In this document: positions 13,952 through 29,058 of the stretch, piece by piece | Position numbering within the stretch: position 1 is the first letter of the stretch | Layout: every line of letters starts with the position of its first letter | NCBI GenBank assembly: GCA_023630585.1 | Contig: CM042565.1 | Location: forward strand, 11,426,513-11,490,512 | From: Cranoglanis bouderius | Lineage: Eukaryota; Chordata; Actinopteri; Siluriformes; Cranoglanididae | Direction: 5' to 3' | DNA length: 64,000 nt | The notes under the pieces: generated by a model | Seen by the model: the letters and a program-made list of their open reading frames with translations, nothing else | Databases searched by the model: none | What the model was told of the DNA's origin: nothing | Translations under genes and position numbers: made by a program

Positions 13952-15566
13952 AAACTGCTGGAACACTTTGTGATTCTGTCTAAAGCTTCCAACTTATTCT
14001 GTGTGACAGATTGCAGTATGCAGTATGTATGAAAAGCTAAACGCTGGGTTAAGCTATGCACAACCTTTGAAGTGTCAATCAAGATTTTCTCCAAAAACGG
14101 CAGCAGGCTTACATGTAAGAATCATTAACACCTCAAAACAAGAGAACAAGGAATCCATTTTCACTGGTTGAAAGCTTAGTTTTTTCATTTAATAGTTGAG
14201 TAACTTTTAAAATAACATTTAGTATAGTAACTTTTTTTGGCTGTTCTTCAGACTGCAAGACATCAGTTGCTTATTAACAAATTCAAAAAGACTGGAAGTG
14301 TTTCGGACCAACCGAGCAATCACTGACGAAGGCACAACCGACGTGGTGCTGACATACATAGTCCCCTATGTATGGAGACTTTTGGGACACCCTGTATACC
14401 ACGCTGTTGAATTCTGAATTCTGACTGGTCAGAAGGTAATTTTCTTTATAAAACGGATCGTTCCGGTCCTTGATTCTGATTGGCTGAGCTGCGTTCGAAG
14501 CCGTTGTAAATTACTCAATAAACACACACCTGTGACCTCATTACATCAGTATTACTGTGCCAAATAAATTGGTTCAAAATGTCAGATTTTGTTAGCATTT
14601 GTTATGCTAATAATACCAGTATCTGGGGGAAAAAACAACAACTAAGAAACCGTCTATTATTCAACAGTCTTCTTCTTCTTCTTCTTCTGTTTTCTTCTAA
14701 ATGTACATTACAGTTTGGCAGCATGGTAACATACACTAATAAACCAGACTACAATGCTAACTGTTTTCTTTTTGCTAGCTCACGTTACCCATTCATATTA
14801 AGATGTATGATGAAGCTCTTCCACTTTCAATAAAGCTGAAAGAGCTGAAAGGTGCTGAAAGGTGCATTACTTTAGGTGCTGAAAGCTGCTTACTTTATTA
14901 AAGCAATACGCCCCGCGAGGCCGTGATTTACAGTGATTTCAGAACAGCTAAAGGGGTTTTTAAGCACTCCACGTCGTGCCTAACAACACCCCTTAGCTGT
15001 TCTAAAATCACTGTAAACCACGGCCTCGCGGGGCTTATTGCTTTAATAAAGTAAGCAGCTCTGACAGTAGTTCTGACGGCAAGACTTTATATTAAAGCTG
15101 TAATAAGTTATCATTTCTGTAGTAACAACTTACACAGGGTCTTGTATGGTGGACACAACACAGAAATGGATTATAAACATATATGTGTTCATATGGTGAT
15201 GTTTTCTGTGAGCATTTAGAATTAATTAGAGTCTCCAGTGTCGTACTCAGAGGTAAAGCCGTAACTTTAAGTTTTCCCACAAAGGAAAGTCTTCAGGATA
15301 AAGGGTTTTACGGTTTTGTTCCGCAGATGTTCCACAACATTCAACGTAACTATAAAAGGATAAAACATTCTACATGTTGCTCTTTAATAAATATTTTGAT
15401 AGCATTTGGAAATTGCTGTGATATAAAAGAAGCAAAACTTTTAAGACGTGCTGATATAGGAAAATAATCAACTTCAAGGTAGTAACAGTAACTCTTTTGC
15501 CGTTGGTTATTTTCCTATAACAGCACACCCTGTCATGTGGAGACAAAATGTACGTATTTAGAAGTT

Positions 15567-15607
<41 letters not shown>

Positions 15608-18600
15608 ATTAAACAGATGGAACAGACAGTTACCTGCCCAGCGAAGATGCCACACACTCCGATGATGACGAGGATGTTGAAGACAGCTGAGCCGACAATC
15701 GTTCCCACTCCCACATCCCCCTTAGTGATGAATACACCTGTCAATCAAACAGAGGCTATGATTAGCTTTAAGGGATTCCTGCTTTCAGAAACGGTCGTGA
15801 TGATTTGTAATGGTTTCATGCAGTACCCAGACCTGTCAGAATTATTACATCATCAATTAATTGATTAATCAAATTATTCCACATTCTACAATCTTATGAG
15901 TTCATGTGTAGTCAGTAAAGCAGAATTTGTCGACATACCTGAGGTTAATTCTCAATGAGGTCATCAATATAATGAAAAGTACGCATATATTTGTTCATAG
16001 TTATTTGTAACTATAGTTTATCACGTGACAGAAATATTTAGTTAGCGATACAAGTTGTAACTTAACACTATGGCTAAAATGTGACAGATCTTATGGCACC
16101 AACAAACAACACTGTGCCCGTCTGGGGTTTTAAAGTGCATGTCAACAAAAATCATTAATTATGAAATAAATCCGAACACATTTTCTGGTTCTAATTCCTC
16201 TAAGTGGCCTAGTTCCCAGACTAGTTAAGACCCCTTTAACTAAAGGTTTTTTGGTTAATACTCACTTAATAATCTTTGTTTGACATTACATAACTGAAAT
16301 GACACAGAAGTGACCTCTGAACTGACCAATCAAGGAGGTGAAGAGCTCAGGGGCGGAGCTTCCAGCAGCCATAAACGTAGCCCCAGCCACATCCTCACTG
16401 AGGTGCAGGTTCTGAAGCAGATGAAGAAAAACACAACAGATGATTATGCAGCTAGACAGCTTAAAATGCATCCTAAACACACCACAAATGTAGGTCAAGT
16501 AACAGACTCGGTGTGAAAAGCGTCCGGACACCCCAGAATGAGGTACATATCTCACGGGATTATGATTTTGTTCAATCTCATTTCTTTGCCTAAGCTCCTT
16601 TTAGCACAGTCGCTCCCCACAAAAGCGGTATTATCTGAGGTCGAAAAAGCCCTACCGACGAGGAAAAGCACTCCGATCTGAAGAGAAATGCACTTTCCAG
16701 ATGCTCCTCATTAGCATGACCTTTAACTGGATTTGGTGACACGTTGTGCTAACATCTCAAATGAGGGACAGGGAACAAATTGAGCTGTCATCACTTTGTG
16801 TGGCCGCTCATATGGCGGCCATCCGTTGTGCCTTCTCACCTCTGAGATCTTCTCTAGGGAGGGGACGAAGTAGTCATCACAGACGATAGCAAGAGCGTAG
16901 AACATATAAATGGCCTGGAAGAGTGTGAGAGAGAGAGAGAGAGAGAGAGAATTGAGTAAATAGCCAGGGTCCTCATGTATGAATTTATCTTTTGATCTAT
17001 GTATTGTGCTAGGTTTTTATGTTCAAAATGACAACAAAAAAATTGGATTGAAACCTGAAATTGATATATGTATACTAACTGAAAAGTGTGCTCATGCAAC
17101 TCAAGTTTCCACTTTTAGTCAGTGCTAGGATGACATGAGTGAATAACTGAATGATTAAATTAACGAATGACTCATTTATTATGAAAATGAAAGGAAAACA
17201 AAGGATTTAAAATAACCAAAAGACTTTAAAATGGTCATGTGCCAGAATAAGGCCCGTGTAAAAACTATGTTAAAGCTGCAATGCACATGATTTACAAGTT
17301 AAAATGAAAAACATATTGAGTCAGTGGAGTAAAAAAAAAATAAAAAAAATAAATAAAACTCCAAAAACTTGGTATGAAGCCTGTAATAGTATTTTACAGT
17401 CAGAGCTGTCAGGTCCAAATTGGCGAGAATTTCTGAAATATGTAATCAATATCACCAATATATTATGCATCATCACAGTCCAATTTACCTGTAGATTAGT
17501 CAAGATTCAGCTACAAAGGAAAGGGGGTAATGTTAATTAAATTTCTTTAAAAAAAAAACCCAAAATTCTACCCAAGCACACTTCAAAGCTGCAGACTTGC
17601 CTCTTACTGTATTAATACAGTAGTAAGGAACACAAGGTTGTGTATTGAATATTAAATAACAAAAGAATGAATGACTGAATATATGTGGCAGTCTGGGAAA
17701 GCGCTTCACATGGTGAAAGTTTCTACTAAGTATAGTTCTGAAAAATATACACTTCCCTGAACTGAAATATGTTCCTCTCTTGCATGCATCTCAACCACAA
17801 GTTAGCATTTTGAGTCAAATTTAAAGATTACATTCTAATTGCAGTGCAGGAGCGTTGGAGACATTCTCATCTCATATCTGAATACAGACTGAACTGATGA
17901 GGGTTATGTCCACTTCACTATGGCACATTAATATCCAGTAACTTGATCAAAGTGTGACATTCACTGTGTGAACAATTTACGCTTAGTTAGCAAGGTTTTA
18001 GACAATTTTAGCCAAACTGACTGTTTTACCACCGCATTTGTAAGGCCAGAGTCAAATCAGAGTCAAAACATCCCTGTCTGTCAGGTTTCCAAGTAGAACT
18101 GTAAAAAAATTTTTAACATGCACAAATATGTTAAACACACTGATGAACTCTCTTTCTGTTTTAAACTTTCCATTGTCGTTGTGATTGTTGTCAGGATCGA
18201 GAACTCAAATCAAAAACTCTGACCTTACATTCAAATGTATTTGTTAATCTAGAAAATTCAGAAGGATGCTATGCAGAACAGACCTTCAGTAGGTTCAAAG
18301 TCTATGCAAGAGGTTTTTAAAATTCAAACATTAACTGTAACAGGAAAACCAGTAAGTGTTCGTACTCAAGCTCATCTAGAATAGTACATAAGTATGCAAT
18401 TTGAGACACAACACTAGTCAGTTGCCCCTATTATTTCACTTGGTATTGCACCATGCAGAACCGTAATGTTTATTTCTGAGGATATGCAAAAGCAATGCTC
18501 CAAATGACCATAGGATATGCATGGCAGCCATCTTGAATGCATGAACACGTAGTTAAAGCAAGTATTAGAGGCTGACCGATTGATCGGTTTTGGTGATTAA

Positions 18601-21600
18601 TCGGCACCGATGATTGATTGCTGGAACTATCGGTTATCAGCAAAAATCCAAACCAATAGTTTTTCCTGGCTGCGTCTGCTGCAGGAGCGGCTGAGAAGGG
18701 TCCACTGTCATTATACAGCACGTGAGCGGCCTCTAGAGGTGAAATAAAAACTACCACTGACAAATTTTGTTATGTTATTTGAAGTGTTTTTTTTTTATTC
18801 ATTTTGGATGTCTCTATTTTTATTTGTTATTTGGAGTTTTTGGTTCAATTTGGATGTATATCTTTTATTTACTTTAATATTTATCAATAGTTAATATATA
18901 TTAATATTTATATATTTATTTCATTTAAAAAAAGTACAGTAGGTTTTCATGGTGCAGTCAGTACTGTTTATTTTTGTAATAAAGTTCAGCAATATTTTAC
19001 TTTGAGTGTTATGTTTTCATTCAGTATCAATTTTAAAAACTGGTTTGATTCATCGGTTATCAGCAGGTACTGCCCAACTTAGTTATCGGTATCGGTAAAA
19101 CTGGCTCCTTACCAAATATGATTAGCAGGAGGAAAGCCAAGGCAAGTTAAAAAAGTAAATAAAACAATTTCTCATTGTTTTGTTGATATATAATTTATAC
19201 TTTCTTAACACAGAGGTTTCAGAATAGAATTCAGTCACAGCGGTATGCATACTGTTAGAGATCTTCCCAGTGCCCTATATACAGAGAGTAAATTTACCAA
19301 CACCAATTACACTTTTCCACCAATTATGAAGATTCGCTTAATAAATAATTCCCATCGACAAGGGGTCCTTTTTTACTTCTCTGGGTGGAGCCGACGAACT
19401 CCTTCGTGTGCTAATGATTTTAAGATGATTTGTGATTACAAAACCCTAAGTCACTGGTGGCAGGATTTCATTTTTGTGGGTGTGTCTATGTGTGTGGGCC
19501 TTTTTAATTATAACTTAATCATTAATGGTTAAGCAATATAAGGTAACTGCTGTCATCATTCAGTCATGTTAGTTGCTTATCCAGACCTTCGTAAGCAAGG
19601 GACTGTACCTGCTGTTTGCTTTTTCTGTTTTCATTAGTGTATGCATTTAAAATCAATTATACAGTATAATCTCTGATAACAGAGGGTCTGTTTTTGTTTT
19701 TTTCAAGCATTGAATAGAAGTGTATTGTGCGATTAACTCACACATAGCACATGTAGCAGCACGGCCCCCCGCTTCCTCTGTTCTTTAGTAAAGATATCTT
19801 CAGGGAACTCATGGATGGCTGCGAGAGAGACATAGAGAGAAAGAGACAGAGACAGAGATGAAGAATTACCCTTTGCACATATTTTTGCAGTTAATCTTAC
19901 TTTAAATGGATGGATGATGATGGACTAAGCATGATGTGTTGTTAAACATGACACACAGATGACTAAATTTCTGTCTAACACAAAAGAGCCAATATTTTCT
20001 AGTGTAGAACAAGTTTATGACTTATCTCTTCAGGTATGGCCCCAGTGTAATCAAGTGTTCTATGAAAATTTTACCTGAATTAATTATCGTAAATATCCAT
20101 ATCATCATGATATCATTGTCATTAAATCTTACCATGACTTTAGTTTGCTGAACTAAACTGCATGATCAGAAAGTAAATTCAGTTATCTGTGGCTCAGGTG
20201 TTCTTAGTTATGTGTATACCTGTGCATGTGCGTGTGTGTGTGTGTGTGTGTGCGTGTGTTGTCTCTTGTGCGTAAGCACAGCAGGAGCCTTAAGCACTCC
20301 ATGTGTGCAGGTTAGAACAGCAGTCAGGCAGAGGAGAAAATGAACTTTAACGACCGTACAGAGCCCTGTCTATTTTTAGCAGCAGAGCATCACCACGCCA
20401 CCGGAGGCTCACATACATACGTAACAAGGCTGCATCGTCGCGCCACAGCCACCTCCCTTATACACACACAAGAATCCTGTCTTCTGCCGCAAGTGCGAGG
20501 CGATATTATTCTCCAGTCCTGAATTCTGACATACACAGTGAAGACAGTGTGTTCTGTAGTAGTGCCACCAGTCTGATCTGTGTACATGTACATGTTCTCA
20601 TCTATAGAGGAATAAACATTCAAAATGAAAATCCTCCCTGACTTTCTCAGGCCTGATATGACATGCTTCGGGTACATATTTTGTAAACGGGTAAATCTCT
20701 AGAGCCCTCAGAATTTGATTGGATTTTCATTAATGGTGTCATGATGTGATTATAAACTGATTCTTTATCTATATTTTTGGTTTCTGCAGCCTACATTATG
20801 ATTTTTTTTTCAATGCAACCCACTTGCAGATTTTACAAATATTAGCACATTAGTGGTATAATTTTCATCAAGAACTACGTTTTATGTATTTCCATTTGGG
20901 CTTTCAATAAAAACTTTTTATTGTAAATATTTATGTTTTTCAATGCACATAATCAAACGTTCCATCCTAGTCGGGGTCACAGTGAATCCGGACCACACCG
21001 TGCGTGAGGCGGGAATACACCCTGGATAGGAAGCAGGTCCACTGCATGTCACCATGCATACAACACACACACATTTCACACACTTATTCACACCTAGGGG
21101 CAGTCTACCTATTGCCATGTTTTTGGAAGGTGGGAGGAAACCAGAGCGCCCAGAGGAACACAGCCACATGAACAGAAACTCTGCACGTTTACTAGTCCAT
21201 GCTCAGGATCGAACCAGAGACCCAGTCAAAATACATGCAGGCAACATCACACAGGGATAATCTATATTCAGAGGTCAAAACCAAGGACATAAAACATGGA
21301 GAACAAGACTCTGACTTAAAGTAACAAAGGCACAATTTTGTGACAAAACACTAAGGTATAAGCAGACAAACTAATAAATGAGCTGACACGAAACAGGTGA
21401 ACACAATAAAGGAAGAAACCAATGACAGGGCAGGGAGTGGAGACAGGAATAAAATGGAAACCAAAACATGAGCACGTAGCGCTGTTCACCATGGGAACAA
21501 ATGGAGATATTCTGACAGTCACATTTCAGGCCAATTGATCCTTGTGCCACATGATTTACAAAATAATACAATGCAAGTCATTTATTGTATATTCGTCTGT

Positions 21601-22267
21601 CACGTATTTTAAAATTACAGACCTATTTTCTGATTGATTATAAAACCAAAATTAATATTGGGCTATGCATCATTAGTAATTAGAGCATTAATATAATCTG
21701 TATTTTTATGTAGCTGAATCTCAAATGGTGTTTCATTGTGTATAGCAATGCACTACCAAGGTTTTACAACATCTTTATCCTGTACTCTACGCATATAGTT
21801 AACAGTGAGCCATTTGGGAGATGTGAATTCTTCTTACATGAATATGAGAGAGGGTCGATTTTGATACGTTAGAGTCAAGAATGAAAATGTAAAATCAAGC
21901 ACAATTTGAAAGTTTATGATAAAAGTGCAATATCCTCAATCCTCCTCATGATTTATATGATACAAACGCACAAAAGTGCTACTGCTAATGTTCATTCCGT
22001 CTGGAGCAATATAACATTAAAGGCACATTGATATTTAACTAGAGCGCAATGAGTATTAAATCCCTGAAGTAATTCAAATTCCAATGCAAAGTTTAAAGAA
22101 ATGATTCTTTATCTGATGACATTTTAAAATAAAAACATGCATACGCTTATGTAAAAGTTATGATTATGGCATTTTTTTCATCGATGAGTTTAAAAATGTA
22201 CATGAATACAGAGACTGAACACGGGCTTAGAAGTAATCTGAAGTTTAAAGATGCATAGATGAAGGTG

Positions 22268-22313
<46 letters not shown>

Positions 22314-22568
22314 CTCAGGATCATTTTTGTATCTTTATATCTGGCCTCTTGCGGCACAGACTGTTTAAACACACATTAACCCAGCAGGGATGCCCCATGG
22401 CCCCGGGATAATCTCACTATCTCTCCTTCCTCTTTCTTCCATTCCAGCATACTATTCTCTCTCCACTTTCCCTCTCTTCTGCTTTTCTTCTTTATCGTTT
22501 CCATTTTCCATCACACCCCTCTCCCACTCTATCACCATTTTCTTTCCTTCTCCCTTCCCCTTTCCTAT

Positions 22569-22606
<38 letters not shown>

Positions 22607-24521
22607 ACTCTCTTGTTCCTCCTGCCAAAAGAGGGGCATAGCAGCGAGAAACCCTGGACGCCCCATACGAAAGGCTTTTTTCGCCGAACGGCTTCGGTAC
22701 AGGCAGTTGCCATGGAAACCCTCTCCCCGAGGGGAAGTTGGTTTGTCTATGGGCTGCCGTGGCAAGCCTATGGAAGTCAAGTGGAAGAGTGAGAAACCGG
22801 GTGGAGAGACACACTTTTCCCATGGACTCGAGTTAGCACATGGAAAAAAAAGGAAGGAACAGAGAGGGAGAGAGAGAGAAAAAGAGATGACAGGCAGTAG
22901 AGAAGTGCAATCGCTAAAAATATTTATTTTTCCTCACCAGCTCTCAGGAGAGAGTTTGAGAGATGGAGTACGCGAGAGCAGAAAGGCTGTGCCTGTCATA
23001 ACCAGGAGAACAAACTGCATGGCTGTAACTGAACTCCTATTTCAACAGAGTTGCACAATAAATCCTATTTTAAACATTATCCTCAAGTGACAAAACATAA
23101 TTGACTGCAAAGTGGCCAGTGAGTGTAAGGCTGTTGTTTATTTGCTTTAAAGCATTGATGCTCTCACCTAACCTACACATCTAAAATGAATAGCTTTACT
23201 ACTCATCCAGCATTACTTTAGTCAGCCAGTTAACTAGTTGAGTTTCTGTGATTCTGTTATCACTGTAGCCTCAGATTCCTGTTTTTTGGCTGACAGGAGA
23301 GAAACCTGATGTGGTTTTCTGCTATTGTACTCCATCCACCTCAAGGTTTGGCATGTTGTGTGTTTTGAGACTTTTTTTTGTTCACCACGGATGTAAAGAG
23401 TGGTTATATGAGTTACTGTAGCCTTCCTATCAATCAGCTCGAACCAGTCTGGCCACTGTCATTTTTGTGCGCTGCCATATTGTGATCATTATTTTAGGCA
23501 TTATTCAGTCCCTCCAGGATTTCATGATTTTGTTATCGCAGAAATTAATGCAAAATCAAGCAAACTCCACAATATTCGGAGGAGCTTGCAATTTTTCAAA
23601 ATTACCGCAGATTTGGGCCAAGATACGTCGTGTGACGTTATCACAACATGCATTCAGTCAATGCTCTCGTCGATTCACGTGCATCGAACATGAGTACAGC
23701 TGAAAGGTCTCATTTACCAACAAAAACCACTGCGAAAAACTGTGTAAAACAATTTCGTGCAATTGTAATTTGGCCAATTCGAGTAGTTTTCCGCAAAAAA
23801 GCACAAAAAACTCCCCAAGCTGCATCACAAATTTTGAAAAAAGCCGCAGTAAAATCAAGCATTTTTGGCTGCAATAATCACAAAAAACTCAGGCCTACAA
23901 TAAATTATATTCATCTGTCATTTATTCCCTCTTGTATTGGTCATTAACCTTTCTCATATTCCTACATGATCAACCCTGCTGTTAAAACATGGCTTTGTTT
24001 AAAAGAAAGAAAAAAAAACAGCTGAAACATCTGGCAGGAACCGAGGCTCATGCCCACCCCAGGCCCAACCTGTCAGAACACATACTCATCACAGTGACCT
24101 TTCACCCCATGGCCACGGCCTTCCGATCCTTTCACTGTGCAATGCGATTCAATCAGGTGTCCGAGTGAGCAAGCTGTAGCCAATCAGATGCTGGTCTGGT
24201 CCCGGTGGAGCTGCGTGTGCCCGTAGCCCCGAGCAATGCATGGCCTCGTAACCACAACAGCTCGTAGTTTGGCTCACACTATTTCTGAGGCCGCACTTGT
24301 GTTTTTCTCACTCGTTTCACAACTGATCCAATCAAGAGTTCTGGATGAGGGTCAGAAACAGAATGTGTGTGTTTCATGTGATTTAAGATATAATCACAGG
24401 GTGGGGTGGATGGGTGCAGAGCAAAAACAACGCCAGAATGAGTATATATCAGTATTTCACTAGTGTGTGTGTGTGTGAGTGAGAGAGAGAGAGAGAGAGA
24501 GAAACAGAGAGAGAGAGAGAG

Positions 24522-24559
<38 letters not shown>

Positions 24560-24684
24560 TTGTGTTATTGACTACAGAGTCTGCAGGACATCCTGGAATC
24601 CAGCTAAGTTATCAAGTAAAAAACACTCCAACCCCGGTAGAGTCAGCACCACTACATGCACTGAAACCCCATGCTGTCCCCCCG

Positions 24685-24725
<41 letters not shown>

Positions 24726-27700
24726 TACAAATCCTGGTCACATGCAACCCTCTGACACATTTCCTTTAAGCACACACATTTGGGACACTTGTGCACTCCA
24801 GACTGTGGAAAAAGTTGACCTTTGCAGAAAGAAATTGCTGCCTAAGGAATGTTAAAGACCGGCTCCGCCTAAACCCATATGTTTATAAGTTGATATTAGT
24901 CTTTAATAACCATAACATAAGAAGAAAAAAAAAGCTTTCTGTTGTGCAAGATATAGTCCTGTTATGAAAATGTACACTTTGCTATATTCTGGCATAAAAA
25001 TATAACAAATTTACTTAAACTACAACTACATTAATATAGCAAAAGTGCGACGGGCTTACCCTATGTTCATACTAGCAAGCAACAAGTCACTCGTGTCACT
25101 CCTATTCTGTCTCTTTTGTGGGGCGTGTAGCAATCACTACTGTTGTCACTTGGGGGCGTGGCCTGTCAAGCATTTTTTTTAAGTAGCTAACTAGTTAAAC
25201 ACAAGTAAAATGCACTAATCAGTGTGAAAACTGGTTGTATGATGTATGTTACATACTAGCTATAAAGATCGCTCACAGATAAACCATCGATCTCTGCTAC
25301 TTCTTTCTTAGCTTTGTATTTTTTTGTACTGTCTCTATACACATTTATTGAGAGGTCATCGAGAATGAGAAACACTCGTTCAATAGGATTGTCTGAAAAA
25401 TCATTCGTGGCAATTTACCACATTATAATTCACTTGCATTTGCATGTCGATTGTCACGCCGTTGCTTTGTCGCTGTTGCTGAAACTGCAGCTTTGTGTTG
25501 CATGTGTCCATATGAGGAACCAGAAGAAAAATATACTGAGTATAAATGGTCCATTCAAAGAACATATTAGCTGCCTAATAAGCTGGTATGCACAGCTTCT
25601 CTATTTACCATTCGCAAAAGACATGACATAATTACAGATCTGAAAGACTCGACACAAACGTCGCCAACGAATCTTTTTTTCAAAGACTGCGCATGCTCTT
25701 GTGTGTATGTGTAATAGTTGACGAGTCCCTGTGCTACAAGGCTTAAACCATAATGGTTTCATAATACTAATGATGAGTTATAGGTAGTAGAATTTTTTAG
25801 CCCTTAAATTCAATATCACAACCTGTGGCTTCAGTGGCTTTTAGCAGGACCACTGCTCCAAAAGCAAAATCTGAATAAGTGTAATGATTGAGAAGACTAC
25901 TGCAAAAAAGCACTCTAGCACGTAAAAAAAAAAAAAAATAAATCAATAACAGCTGTTTGCTTCCAGGTTCCATGTTTGTGGTTTGACAAATTAAAATGAC
26001 CGCATGCTGAACAACCTCTTTTAATCTCAGTCATCATAACATTATTGACCGTTCACTAACAGGCACAAACTGCTTAGAGTGGAACTAATCAGCTTGATGT
26101 TGCAATTTATGCAGTTATGTCATTTCTGCCATGGTGATTCAAAAGATAAGAACTGATTTAATGGCACTAGGAGGAAGCAGGAGCTAAAACAGAACCTACT
26201 AACTAGAAATCTCTACACTATTGCTTTCATATAATAATATGTCATCAGGGATGCGTCAACACTGAAACTGGTATCAGGTATACTCTAGGTCCTATACCAT
26301 GCTTGTTTACACATGCTGTGTAAAAAATGCTGTGATACCAACCATCTGATACCATGTGACGGTATGTGATGTTAGCCTAGTGCACATGGCCGCACTAATA
26401 AACAGGAGATGACAGCACTTAAAGTCTCCATGAAATCAAAATTGAAGTTTTGTGGCTTTTAGTAAGGTTATCCATAACCTAGTGTGCTCCAAAACAGTGA
26501 CAAAGATTCGCATTTAGAAGATATATGCATTCAAAATTTACAGCCTCTCTCTCTACCACCAATACGGATCAACGATTCTGATGACATCATCCTGCACTTC
26601 AGCTTCTCATCAGATTTTCTGTCAAATGCTCTCTAGAATCTAAGGTGTCCCGCCCCCAACATTATAAAAATCACCTTGCCGAAGTTGCCATTGTTGAGCG
26701 AATGGCTGTTTTAAAAGGGGGAGGAGCCACTCGATGTGTCCATGCCTGACTTCCTGTTTCAGTGGTAATTACATCAGCACACTGAATAAAGCTGCACGTT
26801 TCAAGGCACTTCACAGGGACAAAGTAAAGCAGACTGTGCTGTAAAAGCCACTACATAATTTTCCTATAATACAAGGTAACCTGATGAAACATGTGCCTTT
26901 TTCAGTAAAAGAGTGCGAGGATGACCAGCCTGAGAGCACAGAGCAGTTTCGGTGAGCCTGGTCATTAAAAACGAGGTGCCGTGAATTGTGTGCACGCAGA
27001 TGTTCGCTAGCGTGAAGCAGTGAAGTGAGTAATGAGTAGAAGACAGAGAGAGCACTTCACTTCTGCGAGCACTGAGTACTGAGACATTACACTCTACAAT
27101 TCACTTGTGTGCGATTTATTCATGGTAAGTTTTTAATGCTCACTGATACAGCTCTCCACCCTTACATTCTCTATTAAAGACATTAAACGCCAAAAAAAGT
27201 CTTAAGCCTAGCTCACACTGCACCGACAGATGCCGACAATCACCGACTTTTAAAAGTTGGCCGTTGGATTTAGAATGTTGGGAAACACAACTGTCATGTT
27301 CACACTGCCACAACAGACACCAACAAACTACGGACAGTCAGACTGGTTTAAAAATGGATGATCCTTTTACAAAAATGTTACTATTACTCGTGTGTTTACG
27401 TGTCGTTCTTCGCCTGAAAAGACAAAGAGAGAAACGAAAGAGGTTGTGGGTGAAGCCTTGGTTGTTGCGACATGAGAGACAGGACAATGACTCAAATTTA
27501 TGCAGAGAACTGCACACAGAGGATTTTCAAAGCTTTCAAAATTTTGCTGGCTTTGCTCCTAAGCAGTTTCAACAACGAGAAAGAAATCTTAAGGTAGGCT
27601 ATGTGGTAAGCTAAGTCCATTATTAGGTCATACATTATGAACAATATATATATATATATTTTTTAACGAAAATTAGTTATAAACATTTGTTGCGATTTCG

Positions 27701-29027
27701 CTTCTTACTTCATGAAACAGAATAGGGAAAATGGCATACGGTTATCGGATGATCCCGATTAAAACCAAAAGACAAGAGTAGATGAGTAGATTCTTACCAG
27801 GGGTCAAAATAAACAATTTTATTTAAATAACACATCGATACGTAATTTATCCTCTTCTTTCTGATTCGTCCAGAAAGCTGCCACTTTACCCATAGCAACC
27901 ATTTAACACGGTTAGCACCTAGCGCACAGGCTTTCGTTTCTATGGAGTTTTCAGGGACGCTAGCCTCATCGTCAAGGCAACGGTTGGTGCCCAGGTCAGA
28001 TTACGACAGAGTTTGTTGGAAAATCATACCACACTGCTCAGACATTCCACAACAGACAAACGCCGATCGAAAATGTTCAGTCAGTGAAAACAAACGCAGA
28101 CCAACGCCAACAGACGCAGACAGGGTTAAGCGTAAACAGAGCTAAATAAAATGTTCCATGTCGACCCTGATTGCTTAATGCTAAGTAAGTTACTTATTTC
28201 GGTATAAGTATTGGTATCAGCACGTACCAAAAACGTAAAATAATTGGTCTGAAAAAAATGGGATTGATGCATCCTTAGTGGTGATTTAACAACTAGACGG
28301 GTAGAGAAAGAAAGAGAATGAGGGAGAGAAAGAGAGTGACAACAAGAGCGAATGACAGAGCAGGGACCTTAATCAATACTTTCACTCCATCACACTGTCT
28401 CCTCCTCTTTTTATACACGTCATATGACACCATGCAGTGAAGTGAGCACGCCCGCAGAGAGCCAGACTGAAAAAGACTGATCATGTAACGAGGAATGTGA
28501 AGTTTAGGAATTCACATGTACACCTTCAGAATTCCTTCAGAAATCTGCTGCTCAGGACACAGGAACATACCTGTATCTTTGACAAAACAGATTCACAGCT
28601 ACAATGGGATAGAATTCTCTGCACTTGTCACACATATTATAAAATTGTTACATTGTCTACATTTCAATATAATATAATGAAGCCTAATTTGGACAGCAAA
28701 TTCTCATAGCCTCAAAGACGTCCCTCTGTTTACGGTCATCACTCCATTCATTTCATTTTATCTGACAAGAGTGAAGAACTGGCCTCCTGGCTACAACACG
28801 ACCTCCAGAAAAGACATTTTATGAGACGTTTTGTCAGCGTCCCATTCTCACCAGTGAGTACAAATGTGCACTAAAATATCCTGAACGGAAAAAAATCATC
28901 GATTCCAAAGAAAAATGCCTTTTCCTGCTGGCCAAGGCAAACAAAGGAATGCATAAAAACCCCGCTGAGCGATCGTTATTGACATGTCTAAAAATAGCGC
29001 CTTCCCTTTTATTCTCGTTATTTATTT

Positions 29028-29058
<31 letters not shown>

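Larger units (their letters stand above)
26246..28274. mobile_element. possible hAT-like element carrying nested insertions
   Basis: CAGGGATGCGTCAACACTGA at the left and the inverted ATTGATGCATCCTTA at the right resemble ends of one family. Each is followed inward by GGTATCAG-type words. Between them lie a repeat (26418-26820) and a Harbinger-like remnant (27205-28140). It could instead be two independent fragments. Confidence 0.35.

Noticed and set aside
22390..22823. Overlapping frames on both strands
   Set aside because: Made by a pyrimidine-rich tract and a GC-rich island; no splice context or similarity.
24463..24855. 130-codon frame
   Set aside because: Translation of GA and CA microsatellites (RERE and THTH runs).
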